From contig JAFYAZ010000004.1 of the NCBI GenBank assembly GCA_017540455.1, positions 1 to 43,892 of the forward strand: 43,892 nucleotides of DNA, read 5' to 3'. How positions within the stretch are numbered: position 1 is the stretch's first letter; each line of letters opens with the position of its first letter. Under the pieces are notes generated by a model that did not search any database, was not told the DNA's origin, and was given only the letters and a program-made list of their open reading frames with translations. Made by a program: the position numbers and the translations under genes. Shown here one piece after another: positions 34,684-43,868 of this stretch. Source of the DNA: Bacilli bacterium. Lineage in GTDB: Bacteria > Bacillota_I > Bacilli_A > RFN20 > CAG-826.

Positions 34684-37600
34684 TAGGCGCCTAAGCTCGT
34701 TGCGGCGTGCTTGAAGTAACCGGAAGCGCCAAATGGGGTTGGGTAGCTGGATGGCTCTGTGTAGAAGTGAGCGGCATCACTGGTACGGAGACACTCGTAG
34801 ATGGAACCTTCGTAGAAGGCCATGACGACATCGGCATAGGTCGAGGAAGCCGTGTAGCTTGAGAAGCCGTTAAGGATAGCGGCACAAGTCGGCTTGTTGG
34901 AGATCGAGAAGCTCTTGATGTTTTTCATGAGAACGATGAGCTTTTCTCTCATGAGTTCGATGAAGCCTTCGTAGTCAGCTGCGGATGGACGATAGACGCT
35001 GGTGAAGTTATGACCGCCGTTGAAGCGAGCGTTGCCAATCGCGAATTCTCTCATATCTTCGTAGAAGACTCTTCCGAAGCCGCTCTTGAACTTGCCTTCG
35101 AATGTGTTCCATTCGCAAGAAGCGCTAAGAGTGATGTACTGGGTGAGGGTAGTTCCGCTGATTGGGGCAGCTGGGACGCTGTCGATGCCATTGGAGAGCA
35201 TGACCATGCCCGCGGCTTTTCCGTTCTCATAGACGCCGTAGAAGTAAGCGACATCCATGACATTGGCATCAAGCCAATCAGTGACGTCAGCGATTTCAGC
35301 TTCGGTGAGGCAGTTCTGGTTTGTGCCAACGAAGATCTCGTAGAGGTCTTTGTAGACATTGGTCATATCCTCAGCGGTCTCGTCGTAGTTCGGGAGGTAC
35401 TTCGCGAGGTTGACGGTTGTTCCGCTGTTGTTGAACTTGAGGAGGTTAGAGAGGACGACGTCGCCACCGGTGTAAACACCGCTAGCGGCTTCTTTGTTAT
35501 CCGCGTCATAGACCTTGGTGTAGATGGAGTCGCCGTTCTTAGCGAAGTTGGCAAGAGCCGTAAGGTTATCGCCAGCGGCGAAGAGGGTGGCGATGGCCGT
35601 TGGGTTGGCGCCAAGATCCATGTAAGTGCCAGAGTCCTCATCGTAAAGTCTATCGACCAAATCGATGAAGGACTTGATGGCGCCCTTATGGGTGTTTGGA
35701 GCGGTGAGAGTATCAAGTCTCTCTTTGCTCATGCCGATCATGGCGTTCGTGTCGAAGCTGAGTTCAACCTTGGTCATGTTGGCGGCGCAAGTGACGCTTA
35801 AGGAATCGCCAAGGACGATGTCGGTGATGTCGTATTGCTTAACGCCTGCGCTCACATCGGTTGGGGCAACGATATGCGGCATGTTCGCCTTGAGGTAAGA
35901 AACCTCTGGAGCAACAGAGCCAGAATAGGTGATCTTAAGTGATTTCACAGGGGTTTTGACAGGGATTTCGAAGGTTGTGGCATTTGGAGCGTAGACAACT
36001 TTCGCAACCGAGTAATCGGTGAAATGGAGCTTGTTGGTAAGGAAGTCGGTAGCCTGGATTGGGATGATCTCACGAATCATATCGACTTCGTTGATGGCGT
36101 AAAGAAGCTCGCCAATCTCTTCTGGGGTGAGGTTCTCAAGGGTGTCGGTATCGACGCTGACGCTTGAGCCAGAGATGATGCCAAGGTCATAGGCCTTGCA
36201 AAGGAGACCGGCATCCTGAGTGTCGTTGATGATCAAATCAGCGAGCTCTTCTTCCCACATATCGTCTGGGTAAGAGGAAACCTTAGCCAAGAGCTTGGCT
36301 CCGCTCGTAGCGTATGTGTTGTCGATGGCGTCGTTGTAGCAAAGATCAGCGAGAGTTGAATCGTTGAAGACCTTGTACATGGCTTGTTTGAAGACGGTGA
36401 GGTCGGTCTTTGTGACGGCGATGTTGTCATCATCTTCAAGGGTGTAGCATGGTCCATCTTTGGAGAAGATATAGGACTCATTGAGGCTATCAAGGATGTT
36501 CCTGACCTTGGTGATGTTGGCTTTGCTCGAGAAGTCGGTGAGAGCTCCTGGGTCGTCGCTAATGAGACTGATAGTCTCAGTAAGGCCTAAGATCTCTTCG
36601 TTGTCGTAGTGCCTGTTATAATCTTCAGAGGCAAATCTAACCATTGAAGCAGGTTTGACGTAAGTGCCACTGCCCTCGTCATAACTTATGGCGTATGAGT
36701 AACAGTAATATGGGTTCGAACGGGTGAGCTTAACGTCAGCAAGAGTTACCTCGCCGAGGGCTTTGGTGATCGCATTTGGAACGGCGTCATAAGTCCAATC
36801 GCAATCGTTGAGGTAGACAAGCAAGTTGCTTAGATCGCCCGCACTCAAATCGGAAACTGGAGTGCTAGCAAGGTTATCGAGAAGCGTTGAGCTGGAAGTG
36901 AAGTTGACAAGGAGTGTCTTGATCGAGTTTTTGCCATCGCCATTGATGTTCTCGGTTGGGAGATTGTTCGCGTTGGTATTGATCAAAGCAACCTCTGGAT
37001 AATACTGGTTGGCAAGATACTTGGCTTTGCCAGCAGCATCATGGTAACTAGCAGAGAAAGCGTCATCTTTTGGAGAATTGGCGTCGTACATGAAGCCTTC
37101 AACCTTTTCGTTGGTGGTGAGGATCTTGACCATGAACTGCTGGAAGACGGTGTCCGCCGAACCTTCCTTCTTGCTATTGAAGATGTGGCTCTTCGCGAAG
37201 GTGGCGAGGAGGTCGGTGATGTCATCGATTTTCTCGGTTTGGATATGGGCTAAGTCGTTGATGTCGATGCCATCCGAAAGGGCACTGCCATAATGGATGA
37301 CAGAGGCAAGGTTGTAGCACTCATCTTCGCCATAGGCAACAGGAGCGTACTTATCGGTCGTGCTGCCTGGGACTAACGCGCTACCGGCATAGTAGAGGTT
37401 CGCATCATTGAGATTGAGACCAGAGCTGGCAAGAGAGGTGTTGACCGTCGAAAGAGCGGAATTAAGTTTCTCTGGGAAGCCAGGGTATAAGAGGCAGGAA
37501 TCATTGATATCAATGAAGAGGTCGGCAAGGATGTCTTCGCCGAATCTCGCTTCCTGGAAGTAAGCGTTGAAGTCGAATGAGGAATCAAGGTTGATGCCCA

Positions 37601-40600
37601 TGACGTGGAGGTCGTCGACGATTTCGACGAAGCGGTCGATTTCGCCATCCCATCCGCCTCTAGCGGCAACCAAACCTTTGAGGGTTGGATAAAGGGCTTC
37701 GGCTTTCTCCTCGCTTCCATACCAGCTGGTCTGCTTAAGGACGAAGACCATCTGCTCATCGAAAGCGCTGTACTCAATGTGAGCGGTGTCCTTCTGGTAA
37801 TCAGATAGGCCATTGAAGACCTGGCTGTCGGCAAGGGTCTTAAGAAGAGGAGCGATGAGGTGATTGGCATCGAGGTTCGAAATATCCTCGAAGGCGTGGG
37901 TGTCGATTGCGCCGCCAGCGCCAAGGAGACCGCTGACTGGGTCAGTGACGATATCAAGGATATCGGCAATCGAATCAGCGACTTCTAAACGCTCAGCGTC
38001 GTTGCAGTTATAGGCATACATGATGTTCGTGTTCTTGAATGTGTCGACTGAAGTCGAAAGGATATCGACGACGACCTTGAGAACTGCTGGGACACCGGTC
38101 TTTCCAAAGAGAACGGAAGAAGACATGTCGTGAAGGAGCGCGCGGAAGTATTCGACTTTGAATTTGCTAAGGTCGGCGGTATCGCCGTCTTCCATGAGGT
38201 TGAATGCGCCACTCGAAGCGAGGTTCCTGATGATTCTTCCGAAGAGTTCGCCTTCGTGAGCGAATAAGGCCTGCTTGGCTTGAACTGCGGCCAGGGAAGC
38301 TTCGTTCTCTAAGGCGTGGGCGGTAACGCGGGCCTTGAAATCGCTATAGTCTTCGCTTTCGGTTCCTGGGGCCGCCACAACTTGATATTTGACACCGTCA
38401 TAATCTTCGATGAGGTTGGTGAAATAAGTTCCCATTTTGCCTGCGCCTTTGAAGGCTTCGATGAGCTTCGAGGCGATGTAGTTAGGGAAGTTGTAATTAT
38501 ACGTGCCGTTCGCATTCGTTTTGACAAAGAGCTGGGAATTGGCAAGGTAATCGAACATGGATTCCATCATCTCTGGGTCGATCGACTCAAGATCCATGTT
38601 GGAAAGGTCGCCGAACTGAGCGGCGTATTTCGTCATCGTATCAAGGGCGCGTCCCTCAGCGGTCCAATCGGTGATGTCCTTGAAGGAAAGGGCAACGGTT
38701 TCGCCGCCGTCATTGACGTAAGTGAAGAGGTCAACGCTTCCGATAGCTTTATCGATCACGCTTCCAAGGACGGAAGTAAGGAGTTCGCTGCCATCGACTT
38801 TCGAGAAGAGTTCTTCGAAGTTGATCTCGGACATTGAATCAAGGGAGATGCTCTGAAGCGAGCCAAGGAGTCCCTTATCGCAGATATATTGGATGAGGTC
38901 GACGAAGCTCGAGACTTCGCCATTGGCGTCGAAGCCGTCATCGCAGATGATGCTTTCGAGGGTGGCATCAAGGTCCGTTACATCAAGCTCTAATGATGCG
39001 AAGATGGTCTTGAAGAGGCCGTAGAAGTTGTAATTCTTCTTTCCACCGACTTCTGGGTTGAGAATCTTGTTATCGGCAAAGCCGGCAAGGAGTTTGACTA
39101 GCTGTTTCTCATGGTTTGGAGTCTCAAGCGAACACATGTGCGAGAAGGTTTTCTCCATGACGGACATGTTGGTTCCGTTGACTTGCATGGCATAAGCAAA
39201 GCCAATGACGTCTTGGCAATCGGCAAGGATGTCGATGAGTTTGGCAAACTCGGATCCGAGGATGCTGTTGCCAGCGTTATCTTTTGGGGCGGTATCAAGG
39301 GTTAGATCATCGCCGAAGAGGCTCTTAAGAGCGCTATTATCACCAGAGAGGAAACCGGACAGGGCGGCTGGGAGGACTTTGGTGAAGACCTTCGAGTCGT
39401 CAAGGTTCCTGACACTGTTGGCAAGAGCGTGGAGTAGTCCATCCTTGGCGCCAAGGAATTTGCTACCGTCGCTAGGATCGAAGTATAAACCAGGCATCTT
39501 ATCGAAATTCTCGATAAGCTCTTTGCCGTCTTCTGATTCAAGGAGCGGAGTGAGGACATTGAACATGGCCTTGATTTCCGTCTTGATGGCGGTCTTCTTG
39601 TCGTCCATTGTCTCTTTGCTCTTTAGGTCATTGGAGAGATCGCTCAAATCGACAGCGTCGGCATCGGATAGGTTAAAGGCCTCGCTCATGCTCGATTCCA
39701 AGATCTTAAGGAAGGTTGGGATGGCGTTGGCAAGGAGGGTTGAATCGAACAAGCAGGTGTCGTCAGCGGATGCGCCTTCGGCTTCCTTGCCGTCGATCCA
39801 GTGTTCCATCTCGTCTTTGTTCTCGAGAACGACTGGAATAAGTTCTTTGAACATGTCCCCGGCTTGGTTAGATCCGCTGCTTGAAGGAGCGCTTCCACTT
39901 TCGCCTTCCGGAGTGGACATTTCCTTTACAGAATCGATAACGATTTTGATTAGTTGTGGGTCGATGGTGACAAGATGATAGAAAGAATCAAAAATCACCT
40001 GCAATTCGTGGCCGAAATCAATATCTTTGACCGCTTGTGGGATAGCGACGACGTATCCCCTTTCGCTTCTTTGGATATCTTCGGGGGTTAATTCTGGGAG
40101 GAGGTCTTTCACGCCGATTTTGATCGTGCCGTCATCTGGTGAAAGAGCTTCTTCTTCGTATTCCCTGACAGCTTGGACATAAAGGGCTGATCTGATGATG
40201 TCGTCGAAAACCTTCTTCTCACTGTTCGAGAAGATGTTGAAGAAGTCATCAAAGATGTCGCAGTATTCTGGTTTGAAGAGCTCGGCAATATCGTCTGATT
40301 CGCTGACAAGGTTGCCTTCCTCGTCGACGGCGTCGGAGATGATTCCGCTATTGGCGACGCTTTCCCAAAGGCTAGCGAGATCGTCAAAGGTCTCAGCTGG
40401 GTCATAGTGTTCGAAATCGATGCCTTCTTCAGTCATCACATATTGAGCGATATCCGGAAGGTTGAGAGCGAACTGGAGACCGAATGGGAGAATGGTTTGG
40501 ATGAGCTCAGAGCGTCCGATGCAGCGGATGGCGGTTGGAATGACATCTGAGGTCAATAAAGTCGCAAAGTTGAAGTGCTCTAAATTCTCTTCGGTGAAGA

Positions 40601-41540
40601 TACCGGCGTTAAGAGCGGTACCGGCAAGTTCGACGACGTTCTTAAGTTCGCGGAGAACGCTGATTTTCTTTTCGCCGGTTCCATCGACGTCAACGGTCGT
40701 GATGAAGTCGATCAAAGCGGCGTCGAAGGTAAGACCGGTCTCTGGATCGGTGTACCAGCCGAAGAATGTTTTGGAGAGGAGAGAATTCTCATAGGTGTCC
40801 ACCACATCTGTGAGGATGCCATAGAATTCGTCATTGGCTCTCATCGCGGCGTGGTTCTCGCCCTTTGGAATCTTGCTATAAGTCTTTGAGACGACGTTGA
40901 CGAGGGAAGTAAGAGGAGAGATGAACATCGCCAAGATGGCGGCGCTGACGAGGACTTCCTCGATGGCGGAGATGATTTTGAGTTTCTTGACCTTTTCGCC
41001 ATCTTCGTTTCTGGAGCTAAGGAAGTGCTTGAAGAGAAGATGCCAAAGGAGGGTGCAAAGAAGACCGCCGACGATCCAGATAACGAGAGCTTCGATGACT
41101 AAGAGAATGACGCAGACAAAGGATAAGATAAGGGCAGTCGCCAAACCTAATAAGGTTGTTGGGTCGGCTTCGATGCCGCTTGCCTGGAGAGCCTGAGTAA
41201 TGAGATTGACGCCGGTTTCCCTGATGGTGGTGATTGGGGCGGTAAGTTGAATTTCACCACCACCCATATTTAATGGGAACGATATTTCAGTTTTGCCGAT
41301 CCATCCGGTAACGCCTAAACCGACAAGGTCGACATCCGCCAAACCGTTGCCGATGAATCTAAGCGATAAGATGGCTCCGACGATAAGGAGACCCATGAAC
41401 ACTAAGCGGTAAGTGCCATATGCCCATCCGCGTCCAAGCCCGCGTAAAAAAGCAATGACTAAAATTGCTAAAACACCGATGAACACGCCTAATAAAACCA
41501 TGTTCATCACATTGATGACCGATTCTATGTTGAAATCCAT
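34683..41540 (-). CDS. Giant CvpA-like membrane-anchored protein with a huge extracytoplasmic region
   Basis: At 2285 residues this is the largest gene here, and no known protein is recognised over its length. The N-terminus has four hydrophobic stretches near 11-32, 43-63, 130-169 and 189-215, the CvpA layout. Basic loops (FLRGLGRGWAYGTYR; GEKVKKLK) lie on the predicted inside, which puts residues from about 216 to the end outside the cell. That region is acidic, mostly helical, has no C-terminal anchor, and has a Ser/Gly/Pro-rich linker (SAPSSSGSNQAG, near 545). A short LxxSxxF motif recurs six times between 713 and 1692. The ATG has GGAGG upstream. It is followed without gap by yigZ and pepP. 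A surface scaffold, adhesin or envelope-stress role is only a guess. Confidence 0.85.
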   Translation of the reverse strand: MDFNIESVINVMNMVLLGVFIGVLAILVIAFLRGLGRGWAYGTYRLVFMGLLIVGAILSLRFIGNGLADVDLVGLGVTGWIGKTEISFPLNMGGGEIQLTAPITTIRETGVNLITQALQASGIEADPTTLLGLATALILSFVCVILLVIEALVIWIVGGLLCTLLWHLLFKHFLSSRNEDGEKVKKLKIISAIEEVLVSAAILAMFISPLTSLVNVVSKTYSKIPKGENHAAMRANDEFYGILTDVVDTYENSLLSKTFFGWYTDPETGLTFDAALIDFITTVDVDGTGEKKISVLRELKNVVELAGTALNAGIFTEENLEHFNFATLLTSDVIPTAIRCIGRSELIQTILPFGLQFALNLPDIAQYVMTEEGIDFEHYDPAETFDDLASLWESVANSGIISDAVDEEGNLVSESDDIAELFKPEYCDIFDDFFNIFSNSEKKVFDDIIRSALYVQAVREYEEEALSPDDGTIKIGVKDLLPELTPEDIQRSERGYVVAIPQAVKDIDFGHELQVIFDSFYHLVTIDPQLIKIVIDSVKEMSTPEGESGSAPSSSGSNQAGDMFKELIPVVLENKDEMEHWIDGKEAEGASADDTCLFDSTLLANAIPTFLKILESSMSEAFNLSDADAVDLSDLSNDLKSKETMDDKKTAIKTEIKAMFNVLTPLLESEDGKELIENFDKMPGLYFDPSDGSKFLGAKDGLLHALANSVRNLDDSKVFTKVLPAALSGFLSGDNSALKSLFGDDLTLDTAPKDNAGNSILGSEFAKLIDILADCQDVIGFAYAMQVNGTNMSVMEKTFSHMCSLETPNHEKQLVKLLAGFADNKILNPEVGGKKNYNFYGLFKTIFASLELDVTDLDATLESIICDDGFDANGEVSSFVDLIQYICDKGLLGSLQSISLDSMSEINFEELFSKVDGSELLTSVLGSVIDKAIGSVDLFTYVNDGGETVALSFKDITDWTAEGRALDTMTKYAAQFGDLSNMDLESIDPEMMESMFDYLANSQLFVKTNANGTYNYNFPNYIASKLIEAFKGAGKMGTYFTNLIEDYDGVKYQVVAAPGTESEDYSDFKARVTAHALENEASLAAVQAKQALFAHEGELFGRIIRNLASSGAFNLMEDGDTADLSKFKVEYFRALLHDMSSSVLFGKTGVPAVLKVVVDILSTSVDTFKNTNIMYAYNCNDAERLEVADSIADILDIVTDPVSGLLGAGGAIDTHAFEDISNLDANHLIAPLLKTLADSQVFNGLSDYQKDTAHIEYSAFDEQMVFVLKQTSWYGSEEKAEALYPTLKGLVAARGGWDGEIDRFVEIVDDLHVMGINLDSSFDFNAYFQEARFGEDILADLFIDINDSCLLYPGFPEKLNSALSTVNTSLASSGLNLNDANLYYAGSALVPGSTTDKYAPVAYGEDECYNLASVIHYGSALSDGIDINDLAHIQTEKIDDITDLLATFAKSHIFNSKKEGSADTVFQQFMVKILTTNEKVEGFMYDANSPKDDAFSASYHDAAGKAKYLANQYYPEVALINTNANNLPTENINGDGKNSIKTLLVNFTSSSTLLDNLASTPVSDLSAGDLSNLLVYLNDCDWTYDAVPNAITKALGEVTLADVKLTRSNPYYCYSYAISYDEGSGTYVKPASMVRFASEDYNRHYDNEEILGLTETISLISDDPGALTDFSSKANITKVRNILDSLNESYIFSKDGPCYTLEDDDNIAVTKTDLTVFKQAMYKVFNDSTLADLCYNDAIDNTYATSGAKLLAKVSSYPDDMWEEELADLIINDTQDAGLLCKAYDLGIISGSSVSVDTDTLENLTPEEIGELLYAINEVDMIREIIPIQATDFLTNKLHFTDYSVAKVVYAPNATTFEIPVKTPVKSLKITYSGSVAPEVSYLKANMPHIVAPTDVSAGVKQYDITDIVLGDSLSVTCAANMTKVELSFDTNAMIGMSKERLDTLTAPNTHKGAIKSFIDLVDRLYDEDSGTYMDLGANPTAIATLFAAGDNLTALANFAKNGDSIYTKVYDADNKEAASGVYTGGDVVLSNLLKFNNSGTTVNLAKYLPNYDETAEDMTNVYKDLYEIFVGTNQNCLTEAEIADVTDWLDANVMDVAYFYGVYENGKAAGMVMLSNGIDSVPAAPISGTTLTQYITLSASCEWNTFEGKFKSGFGRVFYEDMREFAIGNARFNGGHNFTSVYRPSAADYEGFIELMREKLIVLMKNIKSFSISNKPTCAAILNGFSSYTASSTYADVVMAFYEGSIYECLRTSDAAHFYTEPSSYPTPFGASGYFKHAATSLGA

Positions 41541-41572
41541 AAAAATCCTCCGCTTATCTGCTTGGTATTTCT

Positions 41573-41602
41573 ATTATGGAATAGACAAGGCTTAATTTTC
41601 AA
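41573..41602 (-). promoter_or_regulatory. Promoter of the giant-protein operon
   Basis: On the minus strand TTGAAA (41597-41602) and CATAAT (41573-41578) are 18 bases apart. The start falls near 41566, leaving a leader of about 25 bases with a GGAGG ribosome site at 41547-41551. It overlaps the divergent promoter of the CPBP gene. Confidence 0.65.
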
Positions 41603-41609
41603 TTAAAAT
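41582..41609 (+). promoter_or_regulatory. Promoter of the CPBP-TraX-trxA operon
   Basis: TAGACA (41582-41587) and TAAAAT (41604-41609) are 16 bases apart. The ATG at 41617 is only seven bases after the -10 box, so the mRNA should be leaderless. The adjacent AGGA is too near the ATG (three bases) to serve well as a ribosome site. Confidence 0.6.
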
Positions 41610-41616
41610 AGGACGC

Positions 41617-42465
41617 ATGGAACAAAACAAATCAAGAACTTATATACATAACCCCTTTGAGAAGAAGGAATGTCCGAAGTGCGGTCATAAGTATGACGCT
41701 TTGCAGCCTGCTTGCCCAAAATGCCAAGAACCTTTTGAAACCGAGAGGGCCGTCCCTTTTAACAAAGTTACCTTCACAAACCCTTGGATTGAGATCGCTC
41801 TTTTCCTAACCGGATGGCTTGGGTTGAGGCTGGTGGTTTCGATTGTTGGCAAAATCCTTAGCGAGCTCATCAACAATGGAACCTTAGTGATGACAAATCT
41901 TGAGGCTAACAGCGCTTTGAATTTCATCACATACGGAACCCTTTTCCCGATCGTTTTAGCCATTGCCATTCTCTATCTTCCTAAAATCATTAAATCCTTT
42001 GCAAAACCTGAGATGCTCTGGGGCATTATGGTTTTCATCGTCGTCCTTGGATTCAACATCGTTTGGGGGACTATCACGAAAGAAATGGGTGCAAGCAACA
42101 ACGACAATCAAGAAAGAGTCGATGACATCGCCAAGATGAACCTTCCACTCAGTTTGTTGTTCCTTGGCGTTATCGGTCCAATCGTCGAAGAGTTCACTTA
42201 CCGCGTCGGTCTTTTCAACTTCACAAGAAGAATCAACCGTGTCCTTGGCTACGTTGTCTCAGCTCTCGTCTTCGGTCTAATCCATATGTCATTTGACGCT
42301 ACTAGCGACCCGCTTAGCGAATGGTTATCTTATCCAATCTATGTCTTCGCCGGGTTATCGTTTGCTTTCGCATATGAAAAATGGGGTTTAGGCGCTTCGG
42401 CTTTGGCCCACATCACCAACAACGTTTTTTCGCTTTTACTGGTCTATTATCAACAGGCACAATGA
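41617..42465 (+). CDS. CPBP-family intramembrane protease with N-terminal zinc ribbon
   Basis: A 282-residue protein. Residues 18-37 form a zinc ribbon with two CPKC knuckles (CPKCGHKYDALQPACPKCQ). About six to eight membrane helices follow. The catalytic signature of the CPBP/Abi family (Rce1-like) is present: PIVEEFTYRVGLFNF (Glu-Glu...Arg) and GLIHMSFD (His), with HITNNVF (His-Asn) as a third block. Substrates are unknown; relatives function in prenyl-protein processing or bacteriocin self-immunity. It is the first gene of its operon, overlapping the next gene by four bases (ATGA). Confidence 0.9.
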   Translation: MEQNKSRTYIHNPFEKKECPKCGHKYDALQPACPKCQEPFETERAVPFNKVTFTNPWIEIALFLTGWLGLRLVVSIVGKILSELINNGTLVMTNLEANSALNFITYGTLFPIVLAIAILYLPKIIKSFAKPEMLWGIMVFIVVLGFNIVWGTITKEMGASNNDNQERVDDIAKMNLPLSLLFLGVIGPIVEEFTYRVGLFNFTRRINRVLGYVVSALVFGLIHMSFDATSDPLSEWLSYPIYVFAGLSFAFAYEKWGLGASALAHITNNVFSLLLVYYQQAQ

Positions 42466-43370
42466 AAGAAAAATTTCAATTTCTCCAACAATTCCCGCTT
42501 AAATTGCTCGCAATTGTCTTTATGACGCTTGACCATGTCGGCGCCATGATGACGAGCCCAGACTTCTTCGCTTTGGGTTCAACTCCATCCAATGTCGGGT
42601 TTGTTTTCAGATGCATCGGAAGGCTTGCTTTCCCCCTCTTCATTTTCTTTTTAGCCGAGGGTCTCAATAAGACTCACGACAGGTTGAATTACGTCTTGAG
42701 ATTCGCCCTAATGTGGGCAGGCATCACGGTAGGTGAAATCATCATCCAGGCTATTAGGCCAGAGCTCATTTTGCCATCTGAAGCCTTCACCGATCTTCTC
42801 ATGTACGCATTATTCATCTATTTCATGGAGCACAAGAAGAAACCGCTCAAGCTTCTCGCCCTGCTTCCTCTTGCCTATATCGGGTTAAGCTATGCTTGCG
42901 ACCTAAGTGAAGGGTATGCGGCCCTAAATGGTCAGACCAGTGTCTGGTCATCATTCTTCCCAGAGTTCCTGAGAAGCGGGTATTCCCTCTATGGATTCAT
43001 CATGCTCATCGGCATCTACTACGCACCAAAGGTTGTGGATTTCTTCTTTAAGAGAACCATTGCCGCCTCCCCTGATGTCGAGATCGATATGAGTGAATGG
43101 ACAACTGGCCCTCGTTATCAAGGATTGCTTAATGCAATCGCAAACTCGGTGATCATTATTGTCACCCTCATCTTCTGGTTAATCGAAAGAACGAGCGGCA
43201 TCGCCGTTTTCGAGATGGGCACCCAAAGTTGGTGTCTTCTCGCCTGCGCCCTCATCTTCTGCTACAACGGCCAAAGAGGTTATGACAGAAAGTGGTTCCG
43301 CTACTTCGAGTACCTCTATTACCCAGTGCATCTCGTTTTGATTTTTGGGCTCTTTGCTTTATTCTTTTAA
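42462..43370 (+). CDS. TraX-family membrane protein
   Basis: A 302-residue protein with about eight membrane helices. The N-terminal block LKLLAIVFMTLDHVGAMM and the later GRLAFPLFIFFLAEGLNKT match the TraX family, in which plasmid-encoded TraX acetylates pilin; chromosomal members are believed to acetylate surface or cell-wall molecules, without proof here. The start is the ATG overlapping the CPBP stop; an upstream in-frame start at 42381 would overlap the CPBP gene by 85 bases and is rejected. The trxA gene follows after 24 bases. Confidence 0.9.
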   Translation: MKEKFQFLQQFPLKLLAIVFMTLDHVGAMMTSPDFFALGSTPSNVGFVFRCIGRLAFPLFIFFLAEGLNKTHDRLNYVLRFALMWAGITVGEIIIQAIRPELILPSEAFTDLLMYALFIYFMEHKKKPLKLLALLPLAYIGLSYACDLSEGYAALNGQTSVWSSFFPEFLRSGYSLYGFIMLIGIYYAPKVVDFFFKRTIAASPDVEIDMSEWTTGPRYQGLLNAIANSVIIIVTLIFWLIERTSGIAVFEMGTQSWCLLACALIFCYNGQRGYDRKWFRYFEYLYYPVHLVLIFGLFALFF

Positions 43371-43394
43371 CGTACCCATAGGAGGTAATTTCAA

Positions 43395-43703
43395 ATGTTA
43401 AAACACATCAAAGATTCAGCTGAATTCAATAATGAAACCGCGAAAGGCAAGGTCCTCGTCGACTTCTTTGCCACATGGTGCGGACCATGCAAGATGCTCT
43501 CCCCTATCCTTGAGAAGGTCGCATCCGAGCACGAAGATCTCACCGTCCTTAAGGTCGATGTCGACGAAGTCGGCGATGTCGCTACCAAGTACGGCATCAG
43601 AAGCATCCCAACCTTGATCCTCTTCGAAGATGGCAAGGCCGTCGATATGAAACTCGGCTTTATGCCTGAAGAGAGCGTTCTCCGTTTCGCCAAGCTTAAG
43701 TAA
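43395..43703 (+). CDS. trxA: Thioredoxin
   Basis: A 102-residue cytoplasmic disulfide reductant. The active site is WCGPC (ATWCGPCKML), and the cis-Pro lies in IRSIPTLILF. The length is standard and there is no signal peptide. The ATG has a strong AGGAGG ribosome site, unlike the leaderless-type genes. It is the last gene of the operon that starts at 41617, followed by a terminator. Confidence 0.97.
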   Translation: MLKHIKDSAEFNNETAKGKVLVDFFATWCGPCKMLSPILEKVASEHEDLTVLKVDVDEVGDVATKYGIRSIPTLILFEDGKAVDMKLGFMPEESVLRFAKLK

Positions 43704-43713
43704 CAAAAAATGA

Positions 43714-43745
43714 AGGGCAAGAATAAAATCTTGCTCTTTTTGTTT
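43714..43745 (+). terminator. Terminator after trxA
   Basis: A nine-base stem, AGGGCAAGA / TCTTGCTCT (one G-T pair), with a six-base loop, then a T-rich run. It lies eleven bases after the trxA stop. Confidence 0.85.
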
Positions 43746-43772
43746 ACCTTGTAAGGTTCCTTGTGGTATATT
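43743..43772 (+). promoter_or_regulatory. Promoter of the tRNA cluster
   Basis: TATATT at 43767-43772 is preceded by a TGG extension (43764-43766); TTTACC at 43743-43748 is 18 bases upstream. Transcription would begin near 43779, nine bases before tRNA-Asp. Confidence 0.6.
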
Positions 43773-43787
43773 CTTTCACGCAGCACT

Positions 43788-43864
43788 GGACCATTGGTGT
43801 AGCGGCCTAACATGTCTCCCTGTCACGGAGAAGATCACGAGTTCGAATCTCGTATGGTCCGCCA
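43788..43864 (+). tRNA. tRNA-Asp (GTC)
   Basis: A 77-base cloverleaf with an encoded CCA. The acceptor is GGACCAT / ATGGTCC; the anticodon stem is TCTCC / GGAGA around CTGTCAC, with GTC at 43822-43824; the T loop is TTCGAAT. The discriminator base is G, as expected for Asp. Confidence 0.97.
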
Positions 43865-43868
43865 GGCT

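Noticed and set aside
35010-35801. 263-residue plus-strand open frame inside the giant gene
   Set aside because: A shadow of the minus-strand frame; Val/Ala/Asp-rich composition typical of antisense reading.
39205-39978. 257-residue plus-strand open frame inside the giant gene
   Set aside because: It is antisense to a long well-supported coding frame, has no ribosome site and low-complexity Ser/Leu composition, and matches no family.
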